Source of the DNA: Eopsaltria australis
Lineage: Eukaryota; Chordata; Aves; Passeriformes; Petroicidae
Length of the DNA: 64,000 nucleotides
Direction of reading: 5' to 3'
Assembly: GCA_034509425.1 (NCBI GenBank)
Contig: JAVTVJ010001136.1
Span: 124,001 to 188,000 of the forward strand
Each line of letters opens with the position of its first letter. The first letter of the stretch is position 1. Below are positions 1 through 14,400 of the stretch, one piece after another. The translations under genes were made by a program, and so were the position numbers. A model generated the notes under the pieces. The model had not been told where the DNA came from and did no database searches. It saw only the letters and a program-made list of their open reading frames with translations.

Positions 1-73
1 ATGGAGGATGAAGGCTGCTTGTGCCCCAAAGTAAGGCTGGCAGGGGACAGTATGGCCACCGTGGGCAGCTCAC

Positions 74-2419
74 CTTGAGGACAGCCTCAGGGAAGTTACG
101 GTTGAAGAACCTCACCACCTCCTTGACATTGAGGCTGGACTTGGTGCGCACTGTGATCATGTAGCCATCACCAAACCTGCACAGGAACAAGGTACCCCAT
201 GGGGACTCATCCCCTCATCTGTACCCCCATGACACTATGGAATGGGACGATGCTCTCAGGCAGCCACTACTGGTCACCAGGCCAGTGGCAGGACGCTTCA
301 GTGACTCCATTCCCTGCCCACCTCTAAAGCAGCATCCACAGATGGCTGATTATCTCATCACCGACACCACACTGTCACCCAGCCATGGGGATCCACAGCC
401 CCCTCCTGCCCAGCACACACAGGCTGCTGGGCCCCATGCAGGCATACTGGGCTTCTGCCAGGCTCTTACCTGTTCTTCAGGTGCTGAATGCTGCCGAGAC
501 ACTTGAGCCGCCCGTTCACCATGATGGCCAGGCGGGTGCAGAGGGCCTCGCACTCCTCCATGCTGGGGTGACAAGGGAGTGTTCAGCAAGGGGCATGGTA
601 GGACAGTGCCTGGGCTATGGTGGGAGCAGGTGGGGAGCTGGGCCCCCCAGGCCATTACCCAAGTGCTGTGTGGCCCCACCACCAGGGATGAGAGAAGGCA
701 ACAGATAGTGTCCCAGGTACCCCCTGCTCGTCATGCCCCTACCAAATGCCATTCCCTGGACTGCAGAGACCCCTCCCTCCCACACAGCACCCCAGGTGCC
801 TGGAGGCATCATGGGCCCAGAACCCCCCTGGACCTGTGAGATGTGAGCACCACGGAGCGACCCGTTTTGATGACATCCAGGATGAGGTTCCAGAGGAAGC
901 GCCGTGCCTTGGGGTCCATCCCTGTGGTTGGCTCATCCTGGGAGACAGACAACACCCTCAGACATGCCAGCCCTGGGAGGGACCCTGCCACTCAGTCCAG
1001 CTCAGGCCACCATCCCACACTCCAGGAGATGCACTGTATGTGGTGAAGCCAGGGGTGCGCAGGTCCCACCCGGGGTCATTTTTCCACCCTCAGGGCGCAC
1101 CAGGAAGATGAAGGCTGGGTATCCGATGAGCGCGATGGCTGTGGACAGCTTCCTCTTGTTGCCCCCGCTGTAGGTGCTGGCAGGCTTGTCGGCATACTTG
1201 GTCAACTCCAGCTTCTTCAGTGCCCACTTGACCACCTGCAAGGCGTGGGGGGCTGCTATCATTCTGCCAAGGCCACAGGACTGGCAGAGCTGGCAGGGGT
1301 TGGGCTCCCTGGCACATAAGCCATGTGTCAATCAGGGGAGCCCCATGGCAGCCCCTGGCACAGCCACAAGCACTGGTAGGGACCTGTGAGTGCATGTGCC
1401 TGACCCTGGCAGCCCATGTGGGTACACTGGCAGGGTGGCACTGCCACGAGGGCAGCAGCACTGGTTCAGGCTGCCGCTGCTGCACAGTGAGATGCCATCC
1501 CCGTGGCACAGCATCAGGCCTTGGATGCTGCCAACTGTTTGCCCAGAGCCCTACCTGCTCTTCATCCTTCCAGGGGATGCCACGCAGGCGGGTGTAGAGC
1601 TCCAGGTGCTCCTGGGCTGTCAGCTCATCAAAGAGCGCATCGAACTGGGGGCAGTAGCCCAAGCTCTGCTGGACCTGCAGGAGCTCCTTCAGGATGCTGT
1701 GGGAAAGGATTGAGGGGTTGTGGGAAGAAGGAAGTCTTTTTGTGAGGACTGCTGCTGAGCCCCCTTTATATGCCTTTACATTGGAGCATCTTCCCTCAGG
1801 TAAAACCCCACTGGGCAGCCTCAGCCCAGGGCCACTGTCTGTCTCTTGCCCCACATCCCAGGTCGATGGTCACCCAGGAGGACACAAGGCTGCAGAGTCC
1901 CATGGGAACACACAAGCTCACTCATGCTGCTTTATCCTATGAACCCTTCAAGCAGACTCCATCCCATCCCCAGGAAAGCAGGCAGGCTCTAGGCCCCCCT
2001 CACCTGTGTCCGTTAATGAAGGCCTCTCCACCTGTGGCGCTCTCATCCCCTGTCAGCATCTTGAATGTTGTGGTCTTGCCCGCACCATTGACACCCAGCA
2101 GCCCAAAGCATTCCCCAGGGCGCACACCCACACACAGCCGGTCCACAGCCAGGATGCGCCCAATCTTGCGGGACTTGTACACCTGGCAGGGAAGGGGATG
2201 GGGACTCAGCTCACCAGGAGCCACCTGGACCCGCTGCCCCATCCACATTCCTGGGCTGAGCTAGTCTCAGGAGTCTCCTTGCAGCCTGATGCAGCCCCCA
2301 CCTTTGTGAGGTTCTCGATCTTCAGCATGTCATTGTCAGCATCACCACGCAGGACCCGGTGCCTCTCATTAGCCACATCAATATCATCCTCAATGGGTTT
2401 GGTGGAGACAGGCAGGCAC
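74..2419 (-). CDS. ABCA2: ABCA2 exons 40-46: second nucleotide-binding domain
   Basis: Exons, 5' to 3' on the minus strand: 2302-2419, 2004-2182, 1555-1696, 1101-1235, 834-937, 470-562, 74-176. They encode ATPase domain 2, about residues 2090-2380. The Walker A motif [10 protein letters not shown] is in 2004-2182 (about residue 2158). The signature YSGGNKRK and the start of Walker B (AFIFL) are in 1101-1235; Walker B continues as DEPTTGMDP in 834-937, so an intron splits it. The switch histidine is in VVLTSH at the end of 834-937. All catalytic residues needed for ATP hydrolysis are present. After the exon 74-176 (ending FPEAVLK) the remaining regulatory C-terminus is missing because the window ends. 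Confidence 0.95.
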
Positions 2420-5400
2420 CTGTGGGAGGAGGCAAAGGCAGGGGGGAATGTGGGACCAGGAACTGCATCCCTGAGAGGCCCGGGCAGCTCCCACTCAGCA
2501 CTGCCTGAAGCTCGAGGGTCCCAATGGCAAGTCTTTACCCCATGGCCAGCCCGAACATGCCCGCCCCATGCCGCACTCACTGGGGCTTCCGGAAGAAGTT
2601 GTACTGGCACATGATGGTGATGAAGAAGCCAACAAAGCCTTCAATTGTCATGGCAACAAGCCCCCGTGTCACAATGTCCCATTCGAAGGGTGATTTCATT
2701 TTATCAAACTGTCCTGAGTAGGAGGAAGAGGAGAGAGCAGCTGGAGACACCTTCCCACAGGGACAGCTAGGTTTTATCTTCTGAGTTGACCTATGACAAT
2801 GACACTGCTCCCATGCTCGTCCACCACAGCTGCCTGGGCTGGTCACAACACAATTCCCTCTCAGAGAACGGTGCTGTGGAAATCATCTGGCAAGTTTTCA
2901 ACCTCAGTAGAATGAATCAACCCAGCTGAGAGTGGTATCAGAGGGATTTGTCAAATCCCGACCCAAAACTGTCCTTCGTGATGCCAATAGCACCTGGGTT
3001 ATGTACAGAAGCTGCTCAAAAAGCAGAGAGCCAGGGAGGTTCTGAGGGCAGGCTGAAGCTGTAAGTGGCAAAATGTTTTTGTCGGTTGGACAGCGCAGCC
3101 CCCAAGAAACCCTGTCAGGAATGAGAGTCCCTGCAGCCCCCATCCCTCCTGTCACAGCACAGACCCACCATGGCCCACCACAGCTACACAATGGCCCCAC
3201 TAAGATTCACCACAGCTTCACCATGGCCCACCACAGCCAGTGTGCAGCACCAGTACAACCAAACACCTCTGTCAGGGCTCACACCCTCTTCTCCCTGTGG
3301 TGCTGCTATTTGGGATGGCCCATGGAACCACTTTCAGCAACGCTGGCACCATGCCACAGCTGACCCTCAGCCGCGTCTCCTTCTGTGCCCCATCTAGTCC
3401 ATCCCCTACAGGGTGCTCTGGGCCTCAGGACACGCCCATGAGGCAGGTAGAGAGGATGTGCCAGCATCATGGTTCCCTCCAGCCTCACATGCCCTGGAGC
3501 AAGGGAGGGAGAGAACAAGAGGCCATACCAATCTTGGCATAGTACTCATTGATATATTCATTGTAAGCCATCTCCATCAGGCCATGGCCCAGGTTGTAGT
3601 TAGGAAACACGAGGAAGCAACTCTTCAGGTAGCTGTTCACCACCTTCAGGTCCTATGGGGACAGCAGAGAGGACACAACCATCAAACAACCCTGAGTGAG
3701 TGGTAGGATCAGGAACCCCAAGATCCAGCCCAGTCAGGTCTCATGGCTGATCCTGCTGGAAACAGAGACCTCCTGAGGTCCCTCCCAGCCTGAGCCATGC
3801 CACACACTGATGTCAGCGCCTCCCTTCCCGGTGGCCCTCAGCAGAGCTATGAATGCCGTACCTTGTCATGCTCAAAGAGTTGCAGCAGGAACGTGGCGAC
3901 AGTGGCTGTGATGCCAATGAAGAGGTTGATAACGATGAGGAAGACGTAAGCAGAGCTGGGCACCTCAAACCAGAAGGAGGCCGGGTACATGATAGGGGTG
4001 ATGGACCAGCTGAGAAGGTGAGAAGAAGCAGCACATGTCAGTATGGCAGTAGAGGGGCCCCCAGCCTTGGGACTGCCCATTTCCAGCCTGCTGTTCCTAG
4101 GCTCTCCCACCCCAGCCCTCCAGCAGGACATCACAGAATGGTTTGGATTGGAAAGGACCTTTCAAGGTCATCTAATCCAGTCCCTGGCCATGGGCAGAGG
4201 CACCTTTCACTAGTGCTCCAAGCTGTCCAACCTAGCCTTGACCATTTCCACGAATGGGGCAGCCACAGCTTCTCTGGGCAATCTATGCCAGGGCCTTACC
4301 ACCCCCATCATGAAAAATTTCTTAACATCTGGTCTAAATGTCTATCTTTTAGTTTAAAACCACCACCCCCATAAGACACTGGAGGCATCCCCAGTGCCTC
4401 CTGACCATGCCCCTCTGAGAAACATACCCATAGAGCAGGAAGAGGGAGAGGACAGCGGGGAAGTTGGTGGGAGAGGTATATGCTGGGAGGTCAAACACGA
4501 ACAGGATGATGATGCAGCACGTGGCTGGCACCAGGTAGTTTAGCTGGAGAAGACAGAAACTTCTGTAACTGCCCACTCCCTGGCACAGCCCCGGAGGCTT
4601 AGCCAGTGGGGCCACATGTCCTGCTTACCATGTCCCACATGTAGTTGGCCAACCAGTAGATGACAGGGTCACAGCCGCTCACAAACTGCAGGTGTTTGGC
4701 TTTGGTGGCCTTTTCGGCCACCAGGAATACCACAAAGCTGGCTGGGACAAAGGACATCGCCACAATGATGAAGATTGCGATCACCACATCTGTGCCTTGC
4801 AGGCTGGATAGGGAGCAAGGAGAGCAGGGACTCCATCACCCTCAGTTGCCTGGGGAAGGGCCACCCACCATGGTGTGGGACAGTCACTGTGCACAGTGCA
4901 GGGCATGGCACAGGGACCCCCATGTCACAGCCACCCTGTCCCTTCCCACCATGCAGCCTGCAGAGTAGAAGCCTTGGCCTTCCCCTGCAACCACAAGCAA
5001 GGAGCCCCCTACCTCCCATGGGACAACCACCCTCCCTCAGACCCTCTCCTTGGACCTACAGGTAATCCAGGGACAGGCTGGCACTCGTTTTGTTCATGGG
5101 GTGATTGGTGACTGTGATGCCTGCAACAATGACCAAGAAGAAACATGGAAGCATGAAAATTGGCTTGGAATACAGACCCCTGTTCCCAAGTCTGCCTGGT
5201 CCTAGCTCTGAGTAGGATGGGGTTCCAACCTGAAGCTCAGCAGGAGCTGAGCTCTCTGAAGCAACTCAGCACCTCAAGGCGAAGCTCTCCCTCACTGGAG
5301 GGCACCCTTGGACATGTCACAAGCTCAGGCACTTTCAGGCAGCATTTGGGACATTCCAGCCCAGGCTTGACAAAGAGCTCATCCCAGCTCTTGTATCTCA

Positions 5401-8400
5401 GAGCTGAGGTGTGTGAACCCCTGTTCTAGCTGGACACTAGCCTGCTTGGCTCAAGGTGGACACTGCACTTTGGAGCCTGGTTGGACCATGCCCTAATGCT
5501 GTTCCTGACATGCTCCTGCCCTCAAACACCTCCAGATCCTCACCATAGGCAGCAGGGTTGCCCTTGCTCTTAGGCAGGTTGGCTCTCAGGATGGCATTGT
5601 TGAGGGCATTGAGGTAAGTGGGCATGCTGTGGTAGCCCTTGTTGTTGTAGAAGACCTGGAGGAGGAGAGAGGAACAGTGGGAGGAGAGCTGGGCCCAGAG
5701 ATATACTGGGAGGGATAGGATGGGATGGCCAGCCAGCAACAGAACAGGCACCCTGTGCTCAATTACTCTCCTGTGGGGGGAGTAGGCCATTGCTGACTGT
5801 GCTGGGCCAGACCTGCTGACCACTCCCCCATGGCTGGAGCCTCCCAAAGCACTTGGAGGAGAGCGCAGCAGCAGAGCAGTCCCAGGAGTCCCTGCCTGCC
5901 CCCTTTCCTCCCCACCTATCTTCCCTGCCCCGAGGTGCAGTGCTGTCCCACCTGGGCTGTTCTCCGCACAGCAATCTTGCGCACCGTAGCCGGAGCCCTG
6001 GCTCCAAAGGAGGCCGGGATGGATTTCTGGACATTGCCAAATGTGAGTGCCCCGTACCTGTGGGACAAGGCACTGCTGAGGAAGCTGCTACTGCTCAGTT
6101 CCTTTGGAAGTGAAACCATGCTTGAGCATGTTGCTGACTCCAGCCAGCACCCTAGGACGGGTGTCCCCAGGCCCCTGGTCCTCACCCCTGCTCTATGGTG
6201 CAGGGCAGACCCTCCCAGCCTCCCCTCTTGCCTGTGCAGCCGGAAGCGGTCAGAGGTGTAGAGCAGATACTCAGAGACATTGCGCCCTGTGATGTCTGTC
6301 AGGATGTCTCCTGTCACCACCTTCATCTGTGGGGGATGGCCCCCCACGCCACTAGGGCAGGAGAAGCCAGTCCCCTGCATGGAGCACGTGCACTTGATGG
6401 GCTCATGGATGATGCGGGGCAGGGCAGGGGCTGAGGTCACGGTCCCTGAGGAGGAGAAGGAGTGGCTCACAGCAAGGCTCCTGCCTGCCCCAGCTGCTGA
6501 GGACAGCATGAGGGGTGGGCAGCTGGCCAGGCAGGGTCCTGGTGACCAAGAGATGGACGTGTGAAAAGCTCTGGGGATACAGAGATTCAGAGATGGTCCA
6601 CGAGGTGTAGCTGGAGAAAGAAAGGGCTGGGGACCACATCCAGCAAAGGTGATGCAAGGCTGGCCACAGAGCTTTGTGACAGTGTTACCATCCAAGGGGC
6701 TCTGCTGGCATGGCCGGGGCTGAATGGAGACAGTGTTCCAGGGCCAAAGCCACAAGTTCAGCCCAACACACAGCCCTGGCTGTCTGGCCAGGCCAAACTA
6801 ACAGGGACTCCCAGGGGTCCCTGGAGCCACTTCTGTGAGGAGAGTCATCATCTCCCTGCTGGAGACAAATACCAGACAAAGAGCATCCAGCACAGGTGAT
6901 ACCTTTAACAGCAGAGAAGGTTGTGGCGTTCCAGGCGTGGAGCAGGTCCTCATCCACTGACATTGGGTAGTCAGAGGGAGCCGGGGACGGAGGTGGCGGC
7001 ACGAAGTTGGAAAGTGGAAGGCCCTGGGTGAAGGAGTCGATGCACATGGCATCAAAGTACTTGGCTGCCAACATTTTGGATTCATTGCTATTGAGGTTGA
7101 GGGTCTGCATGGGCTGGTCCAGCGTGTTGTTAAAGGGTGTCTTGAGCACGCAGGTGGCCCCCACACCAGAGGGCAGATGGAACGTGTTCACCAGCTGCTG
7201 AGGGCTGGCATCAGGAGACAGCCTAATGCTGCAGGGAAAGGAGCCAGTGAGGAGGAGCAAGGAGACACAGATCTCAGCAATGTGGCCATCTTCTGGACCT
7301 CTCTGAGACCCTGGCACTTATCATGAGCACACACAGCCTGTGCCTGGCATGACTGAGCTGCTAGTCACAGTGTCAGGGCAGGCACATCGACACCCTGGCC
7401 AGAACAGAGGTTGCTTTCTGTCAAGGTTGCTTTCTGTCATGGCACCACCCAGACTCTGCTCCAAGCCTGAGCCAGCCCTGGCACTAGGCCTGCTGTGGGC
7501 TGCCCTCCCCACTTGTACCCCTTCCAGTCCCACAGATGGAGACAGGGATGGGTCTTGGGCATGGGGTGCTGGTCACCAGCAGTGGCAGCTCTCACCGGTA
7601 TTCACGCCGCTCCTCGTTGGCGTAAGGAATGAAGTTGCCTTTGGGCTGAGTGTAGTTGTGGTATTGGGATGGCGAGAGGATGAGGGGCGGCAGATCACCT
7701 GTGGGGACAAGGACAGGAACCTGCTCCTACCCACAGCACCACTGCACACAGGGAGACTGCCTTGGCCTTGTCCTCCTGCAGCCAGCAGCCACTCTGGCTA
7801 CACTGGGGCAGGCAGAACAGGCCACCCAGCATGCAGGTAGGTAGGTAGGTAGCTTGCATGCACCTATTTCGGGCACGGAGAGCGCCACTGTCATGGCCAC
7901 GCAGACGAAAAAGGCAGGCAGGAGGATCTGTGAGAAGAGAGCCTTGGTGTTGCGCTTGGCGCAGTGGAAGCGTTTGACGATCAGCCCATGGAACTGGCGC
8001 AGCTTTAGCCACGAGCCTTCCAGCTTGAAGCTCCCCTGACCTGCCAGGTCACGATCCTCTGCTTCTTGCTCTGGGAGGGAGAAGGACATCAGCCCTCTGG
8101 CACAGTTGCTCCCACACCCACCTGGGCTCCCAGGAAGCTGAGCCAGACACCCAGCCCAGCTCACCCACCCCAAGGGTCAGGGCAGTACTCAACCCCAACT
8201 CTGCCACCAAGCCACAGCAGCAGTGCAGTGGGAAGCAAGACAACTGGCTGATAGGTTCCTCTTGGCCCCAAAAGGAAAATTTAGACAATAGTTTTAAAAA
8301 AACAACCTAAATTGGTGCTTTTTTCTAGGACCCCTCTGTTTTCTCATCAGCTCTGCCAGCTGGTGAGGAGTCAGCACAGTCAGAAACAGGGGACAAAACA

Positions 8401-11400
8401 CAGATGGAAGTCCCAGCAACACTGGGAGCTCTGTCACAGCACTGTCCCATCTCTGCCTCCCACAGCCCTGGTGGGGGGGAAGAGGTGGCACACCCCTAAA
8501 TTAGTCACAAGAGTGGCTGAGATAACCCAGAAGAGGATCTGTGACTACAGCAACAACCCTGAGGCACCTGCCTGCACCCTCCATATCCAGGAAGCCCAGC
8601 ATCCAGGCAGGGAGAGCCTTGCACCCAGGGCAGGGTATAACAGGTGAAGCCACCATCTGGAAGGTGACCCTGTGCCCAAGGGCCAAGAGGAGAAACCCAA
8701 CTGTCGCCAGTGTGAGGAGAGGGCAGGTTAGTGGGGCACGTCTGCAAGGTGGCACTGGAGACCCACAGGAGGCAGAGTCAACACTGGCTACCCTCACTGG
8801 CTCCATGCCTTGGCACGAGACCCTCATGCACATCCTACCAGTATGGGGTGCAAACTTCGTTCTTAGCCCTCCCATCCAGGCTGCGGCTCTCTGGGTGTTG
8901 TGTTGCTGGATGCACCATCAGCCCCCTCCCCACAGGTCCTCGTCCCAGCACACACAGCCACCCATCTCAGACACAACCACGTACCCCATGGGACGAGGGC
9001 CAGCTCTGCCTGCCCTGGGTGAACCCTCCATGTCCCAGATAAGTGCCTGCCACGGCCCCTGCCACTGGCCGGGCATCAGCAGCACCAACCTTGCAGACTG
9101 ACGTTATCAGGGTCCTGCTGGTTATCGAACAGGGGTGCGTAATCCCCAAAGAATTCGGAATAAGCCCCACCTTCATCACCGCGCACGGAGCCCACCGAGG
9201 ATGCAGAGCGCAGGGATGCCTGTGACTGCGCCAGCTTGGAGCAGGTCACCAGGTTGCTGAGCTCCACCTCGGGCTTCTCTGGCATGGCAGCTTCGGCCAG
9301 AGGCTCCCCATTGGCTTCAGACTTTGGGCCCAGCTCAGAGGCGGGTGGCTGCAGGGCATCCTTGGACTCCTTCATGTCTGAAAGAAAAAATGTGGATTGC
9401 CACCAGCCATGCTACTCTTCACTGCAGCGTGGCCCCACTGGGGATGGATTGTATCACAGAATCACAGACTGGTTTGGGTTGGAAAGGACCTTCTCTCATT
9501 CCATCCCCTGCCATGTGCAGGGACACCTTTCGCTAGACCAGGTTGCTCCAAGCCCCATCCAATCTGGCCTTTAACACTTTCAGGGATGGTGCACCCACAG
9601 CTCCTCTGCACAACCTGTGCCAGGGCCTCACCACCCTCACAGGGCAGAATTTCCTTCTGACATCCAAGTTTTCCTCTTTTAGTTTAAAACCACTCCCCCG
9701 TTGTCCTAACACTATCTGCCCATGTAGTTCCTCGCTCTCATTTTTTCAAGCCCCCTTTAGGCACTAGAAAGTGCCATAAAGTCTCTCTGGAGCCTTTTCT
9801 TCTCCAGGTCAACAGCCCCAGCTCTCCCAGCCTGGCTACATAACAGAGGTGCTCCAGCCTTCAGAGCATCTCTGTGGTGTCCTCTGGAGACCTGTGCTGA
9901 GGACACCAGAGCTAGACACTATTCCAGGTGGGAGTAAACCCAGAGCAGAGCAGAGGTTGGCTGCCCTTGGCCAGGATGGGCTCTGTTGGAAACCTCTCCT
10001 CCACCTGGGACAGGAGACACCTGCTGTCACCAAGCCCAGAAAGATCGCACAGCCCCTCACTAGCCCCAGCAGCACCTTGTGCCCCACCAGCGCCCATACC
10101 CACGTCACTGTTCTCCAGAGACTGGTCCTCCTCGGACACCTTTAGGAAGACCTCCTCCAGTGTGGTGTCCATCAGCCCAAAACTGGTGAGATCCAGCTCT
10201 TCCAGGCTCTGCTCCAGGTGCTGTGGGAGCAATGTGCTGCATGAGGAGGGCAGATGTCCACAGTGACACAGCCCCTTGCCTGCTCACCCTGCCAGCCCCT
10301 GCAGGTACCTGGAAGAGCCTCTCAAAGCAGCCCTTCTTGACAGCCTCACTGGGCAGGATGTAGGACAGCTCTGTGTTGGTGTCTGAGATGAGGAGGCAGG
10401 AGGCCACGTACTTCTTGATGAACTGGGAGACGCGAGGCTCAGAGCAGGGGCTGACAGAGGAATGGCCCAGGGGGCTGTGTGGCTGGCCTGGCTCTAGGGC
10501 AGAGGGGGAGTACCCATTGGTCACTTCACACCTGGCCTCCCACCAAGACCCACCACGTTTCCCCTACTCCCCAGTGCCACAGGGGCTTCCCTGTCACTCT
10601 GACTGGCCAGGGGATGGTGTTCTGCAATGTGGCCCACACTGAACATCTCAGTGGGCAACCCAGAGGCTGAACAGAACCAGTACCTGGAGACAAATGCCAC
10701 TGTGTAGGGTATGGCCAAGGACCCAGCTTGGAAAAATTAAGGCTGAGCAATTGGGACCTCCTACACCCCTGCCCCATCCCCTCTGCCCTCCATGTGGCCT
10801 AAGGAGACTCAGGATGGGAGTACTTGGGTGTTGACCTCTCCTTTGCTGGGCTGAAGAAGGGCTGGTGCCATCTACTCATCTAACAAAGGGACCCACTGCT
10901 CCCCAGACCTGTGCCGTTCCTGGTGTCCGACTGCTTCTTCACCACTGTCAGCTTGTAGCCGTCACCATAGGTGCTCTTGAGGAACAACGGGGAACCACAG
11001 CATTTGAGCTTGCCATGGGAGATGATGGCAATGCGGTCCCCCAGTAGGTCAGCCTCATCCATGTGGTGTGTGGAGAGCAAGATGGTCCTCCCTGATGGCA
11101 GCACAAAGCCTCAGCAGAGGGGCCAGGGCTGCCACAGAGAAGCATGCCAAGCTCTGCCCAGCTCTGCTCACCTGGCTTGTACTTGAGGATGAGGTCCCAG
11201 ATGGCCCTTCGGGCATATGGGTCCACACCAGCTGTGGGCTCATCCAAGATAACAGCTCGCGACCCACCCACGAAAGCAATGGCCACCGAGAGCTTCCTCT
11301 TCATGCCGCCTGAGAGAGTCTGCACCTGGCAGTGTCGTTTGTTGGTGAGTTCCAGGTCCTCAATCATCCTGGGGACAGGGCAGAAGCACCAGCAATGCTG

Positions 11401-14400
11401 GGGGGGCTGTAGTGGTGCCCAGTGCCTGTGGGGAGGAGTATGTAATGCCTCTTCCCCACACGGTACCTGTGGCCTTTGGCTGCTGGGACTGCCCAGCTGC
11501 AGTCAGGCTACGGGCATCTTCTGCTCACTTCTACAACCTGACACCCCAAGGGTGGGAAAACACTTGATGGAGCTGCTCCATGGGACATGTCTGCCACCAG
11601 ATCACCCCCCATGACACAGCCAGCAGGAAGGAGACTCACTCATGCCAAAGACATGGATGAAGACAAAGGAGCTGGGGGGTGCCTACTTGTCCATCTCCTT
11701 GCGGATCTCCTCCTCTGCCATGCTCTTGAGCTGCGAGTAGAACCAGAGATGCTCCTCCACTGTAAGCCTGTCAAAGAGCACATTGTGCTGGGGACACATG
11801 CCCAGGTTCTTCCGGATCTTGTCCATCTCCGTACGGATATCATGGCCATAGATGGTAGCAGAGCCCGATGTTGGAGGGAACAAGCCAGTGAGGATGGACC
11901 TGGATGGATGGAGAAAGGCAACAGTGTGAGGGAGCTCATATTCCTCAGTCTGGTCCCAATCCCAACCACCACCTCTGGGAGCATCTGCTGGGCCCCAGGC
12001 AGAGCAGTATCAGCACAGGACCATGAGACTGCTGCCTGTCCCATGTTTGTACCAGACCCACATCCACACTGCTGCCCTCTGGGCATGGCACCAGCTGCCA
12101 CAGGGCCCTGCAGGGACATCCCAAAGCCCCTTCCTCACACCCTGCAGCTGGCCAGAGGAACATGGTCTCTGTTCGCCCAGACAGGCACTCACATGGTAGT
12201 GGTCTTGCCTGCACCATTGTGCCCCAGGAAGGACACGACCTGGTTCTCGTAGAGGTTGAGGCTCAGCTTGTTTAGCGCCAGCTTCTTGTCTGTCTTGTAG
12301 ACTTTGGTGAGCTTGTCGATGCAGACGACCAAGGGGAGGTGGGTCGGTTCCTCCTCGATGCCCCTCGTCTCCTCTGCTGTGACAGTGGGATGGTGAGGAG
12401 CCAGAGGAGGGCAGGGAAGCCAGGCTTTGAGTGGGGCTCCCTGGGAATGAATCAACCCACCTCCATCCCATGGTGGATATGCTGGCTTGTGGTCCCCTTC
12501 CCCTCTGCTTCTCGCCAATTTTCCCCCCTCCCACACCAGAGTGGCAGCTCCTAAAGAGGCCACAGTGCTTGGCCCAGTATCCTGCCCTGACAAGAGCACA
12601 GGGGTCCATGGCCAAGGCAAGACCCTGTCGCAGAGCCAGGGCTTGTGCCACCCACTGCTGCCCCCAGCTGCCCTCACCCAGCCTCCGGCTCTCCATGGCA
12701 CAGGCCTGGTCCTCCTCCATGATGCTGAGGCGAGTGGTGTGTGACCATGGCCAGGTCCACTCCCAGGTCTCCACGCGCCCATTGCCCAGCCAGTAAGACT
12801 TCTGGAAAGGAAAGTACCAGGGCCGTGGCAGGCCGAACATGCCTGCAACCACAGCCCCAGGGAGTGAGGGCCAACCCTACACCCAGGACCATGCAGTAGT
12901 TGCTGAGGACTAGGTCAGAGCTTGGCATGGGCACTGGCTTGGGGGTTTTCCCAGGTCAGGTCACCACTGCAAGGTGGAGGCTGAGAACACTCCAGCCAGC
13001 TGGGCTCAGGGCAGCTCTGTGGGCTGTGCCAGGAAACAAAGTCCTTTGGGATTCAGGCTGGGTTGGCTCATGCTTCATCTTTACAATGAAAAAAAACAGG
13101 GAGCAGCTGAGATGCCTCCACAGGGGGGGATAAGGGGGGTATCCCAGCTGTGGAAATCTGGTTTTGCTACTGCTGACCTCTGAATTGAAATACCTGGCTG
13201 ACACCAGCCAATGAGGACATGTGGGCAGGTGTCCCTCAGCAAAAAAGTTCCTGTAAGGTCTGTAAGGCCCTCATGCCCCTCTGCCCACACGTACCCGGGT
13301 GCACGGCCTCGATGTACCACGTGAGCACCCCGTACACCACGGCATCCACAACCAGCATCATCATGGACAGCAGGAGGTTGAAGTCATCTCCTTCCACAGG
13401 TGACTGGCTGAAGGTGTGCCACTGGATACCCACACCAGCCACCTCATAGAGTGCAAAATACTTGGAGCCCAACCCAAAGGCTGTGGTGGACATGAGGGAC
13501 TGTGAGGAGGTGGAGGGAAGAGAATGGGAGGTTAGCAGGAACCACAGGCCAGCTCCAGAAGAACAGGTTGGGGTGAATTCCTACCCAGTGGTGACCCACC
13601 CAGCCCCACAGAAATTCTCCTGGCCCTGAGAGGCACCAAACCTTCTGGAGCTACCTCCAAAGTCCCACAGGGAGTTGGTTCATATAGGCAATGGCTTGCC
13701 CAGGGCTTGGTGACAGGTTGCTGACTTTGTACTGGACATGAGGTGCCTGAGGCAAACCTGGGGCCAAGCATGTCCCCAACTGCTGCAGCCAACTCACCGC
13801 AATGCACTTCTCAAAGGCCGTGATCTTGTCGTGTGCCACCTCCTCCCGGATGGCCACATACATGTAGGGCACGTAGCTGAGGAAGTAGATGATGCCACCA
13901 CAGGCAGAGGCCAGTTTGGCCTTGGAGTAGAGCACCGACACCAGAAAGCTGCAGGGAGGACAGCGTCTCCTTGGATCTCACCCCACCAGGACTTTCCCCA
14001 CACCATATGGTTTTGGTGTAGAGGCAATGAACTGGCTCCCTAAATCAGCTGATTGGAAGGACTCATGCCCCTCCACTGGCCCTTGCCCACACAGCTCCCA
14101 GCACCCTCGCTCCATGGCACAAGAACCTGGCACTGCCCACGCCCCTTTACTGCCCAGCACAGACCAGGCAGCTCACCAGAACATGATGGTGGCCACGGCA
14201 TAGATGGCAAGGAAGAGCCATATGATGAGGACGTCGCTGTGCATCAGAACCTTGCCGTACTTGAGAATGGCAGTGAGTGCTGTGACTGAGATGGAGAGCT
14301 GGACAAAGCCAGTGATGAACCAAGCCACCCAGTGCACTGCATTGTTCAGGCCCATCATCTTCATCACCTGTGAGGCCAAAACTACTCAGTGGGGCTATCC

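Noticed and set aside
3160..3245. Repeated CACCATGGCCCACCACAGC in an ABCA2 intron, considered as a CRISPR-like or tandem array
   Set aside because: Only two good copies. The genome is eukaryotic and spacing is irregular.
6685..7317. Single 210-codon minus-strand open frame
   Set aside because: It is ABCA2 exon 6903-7228 read through into both introns, not a separate gene.
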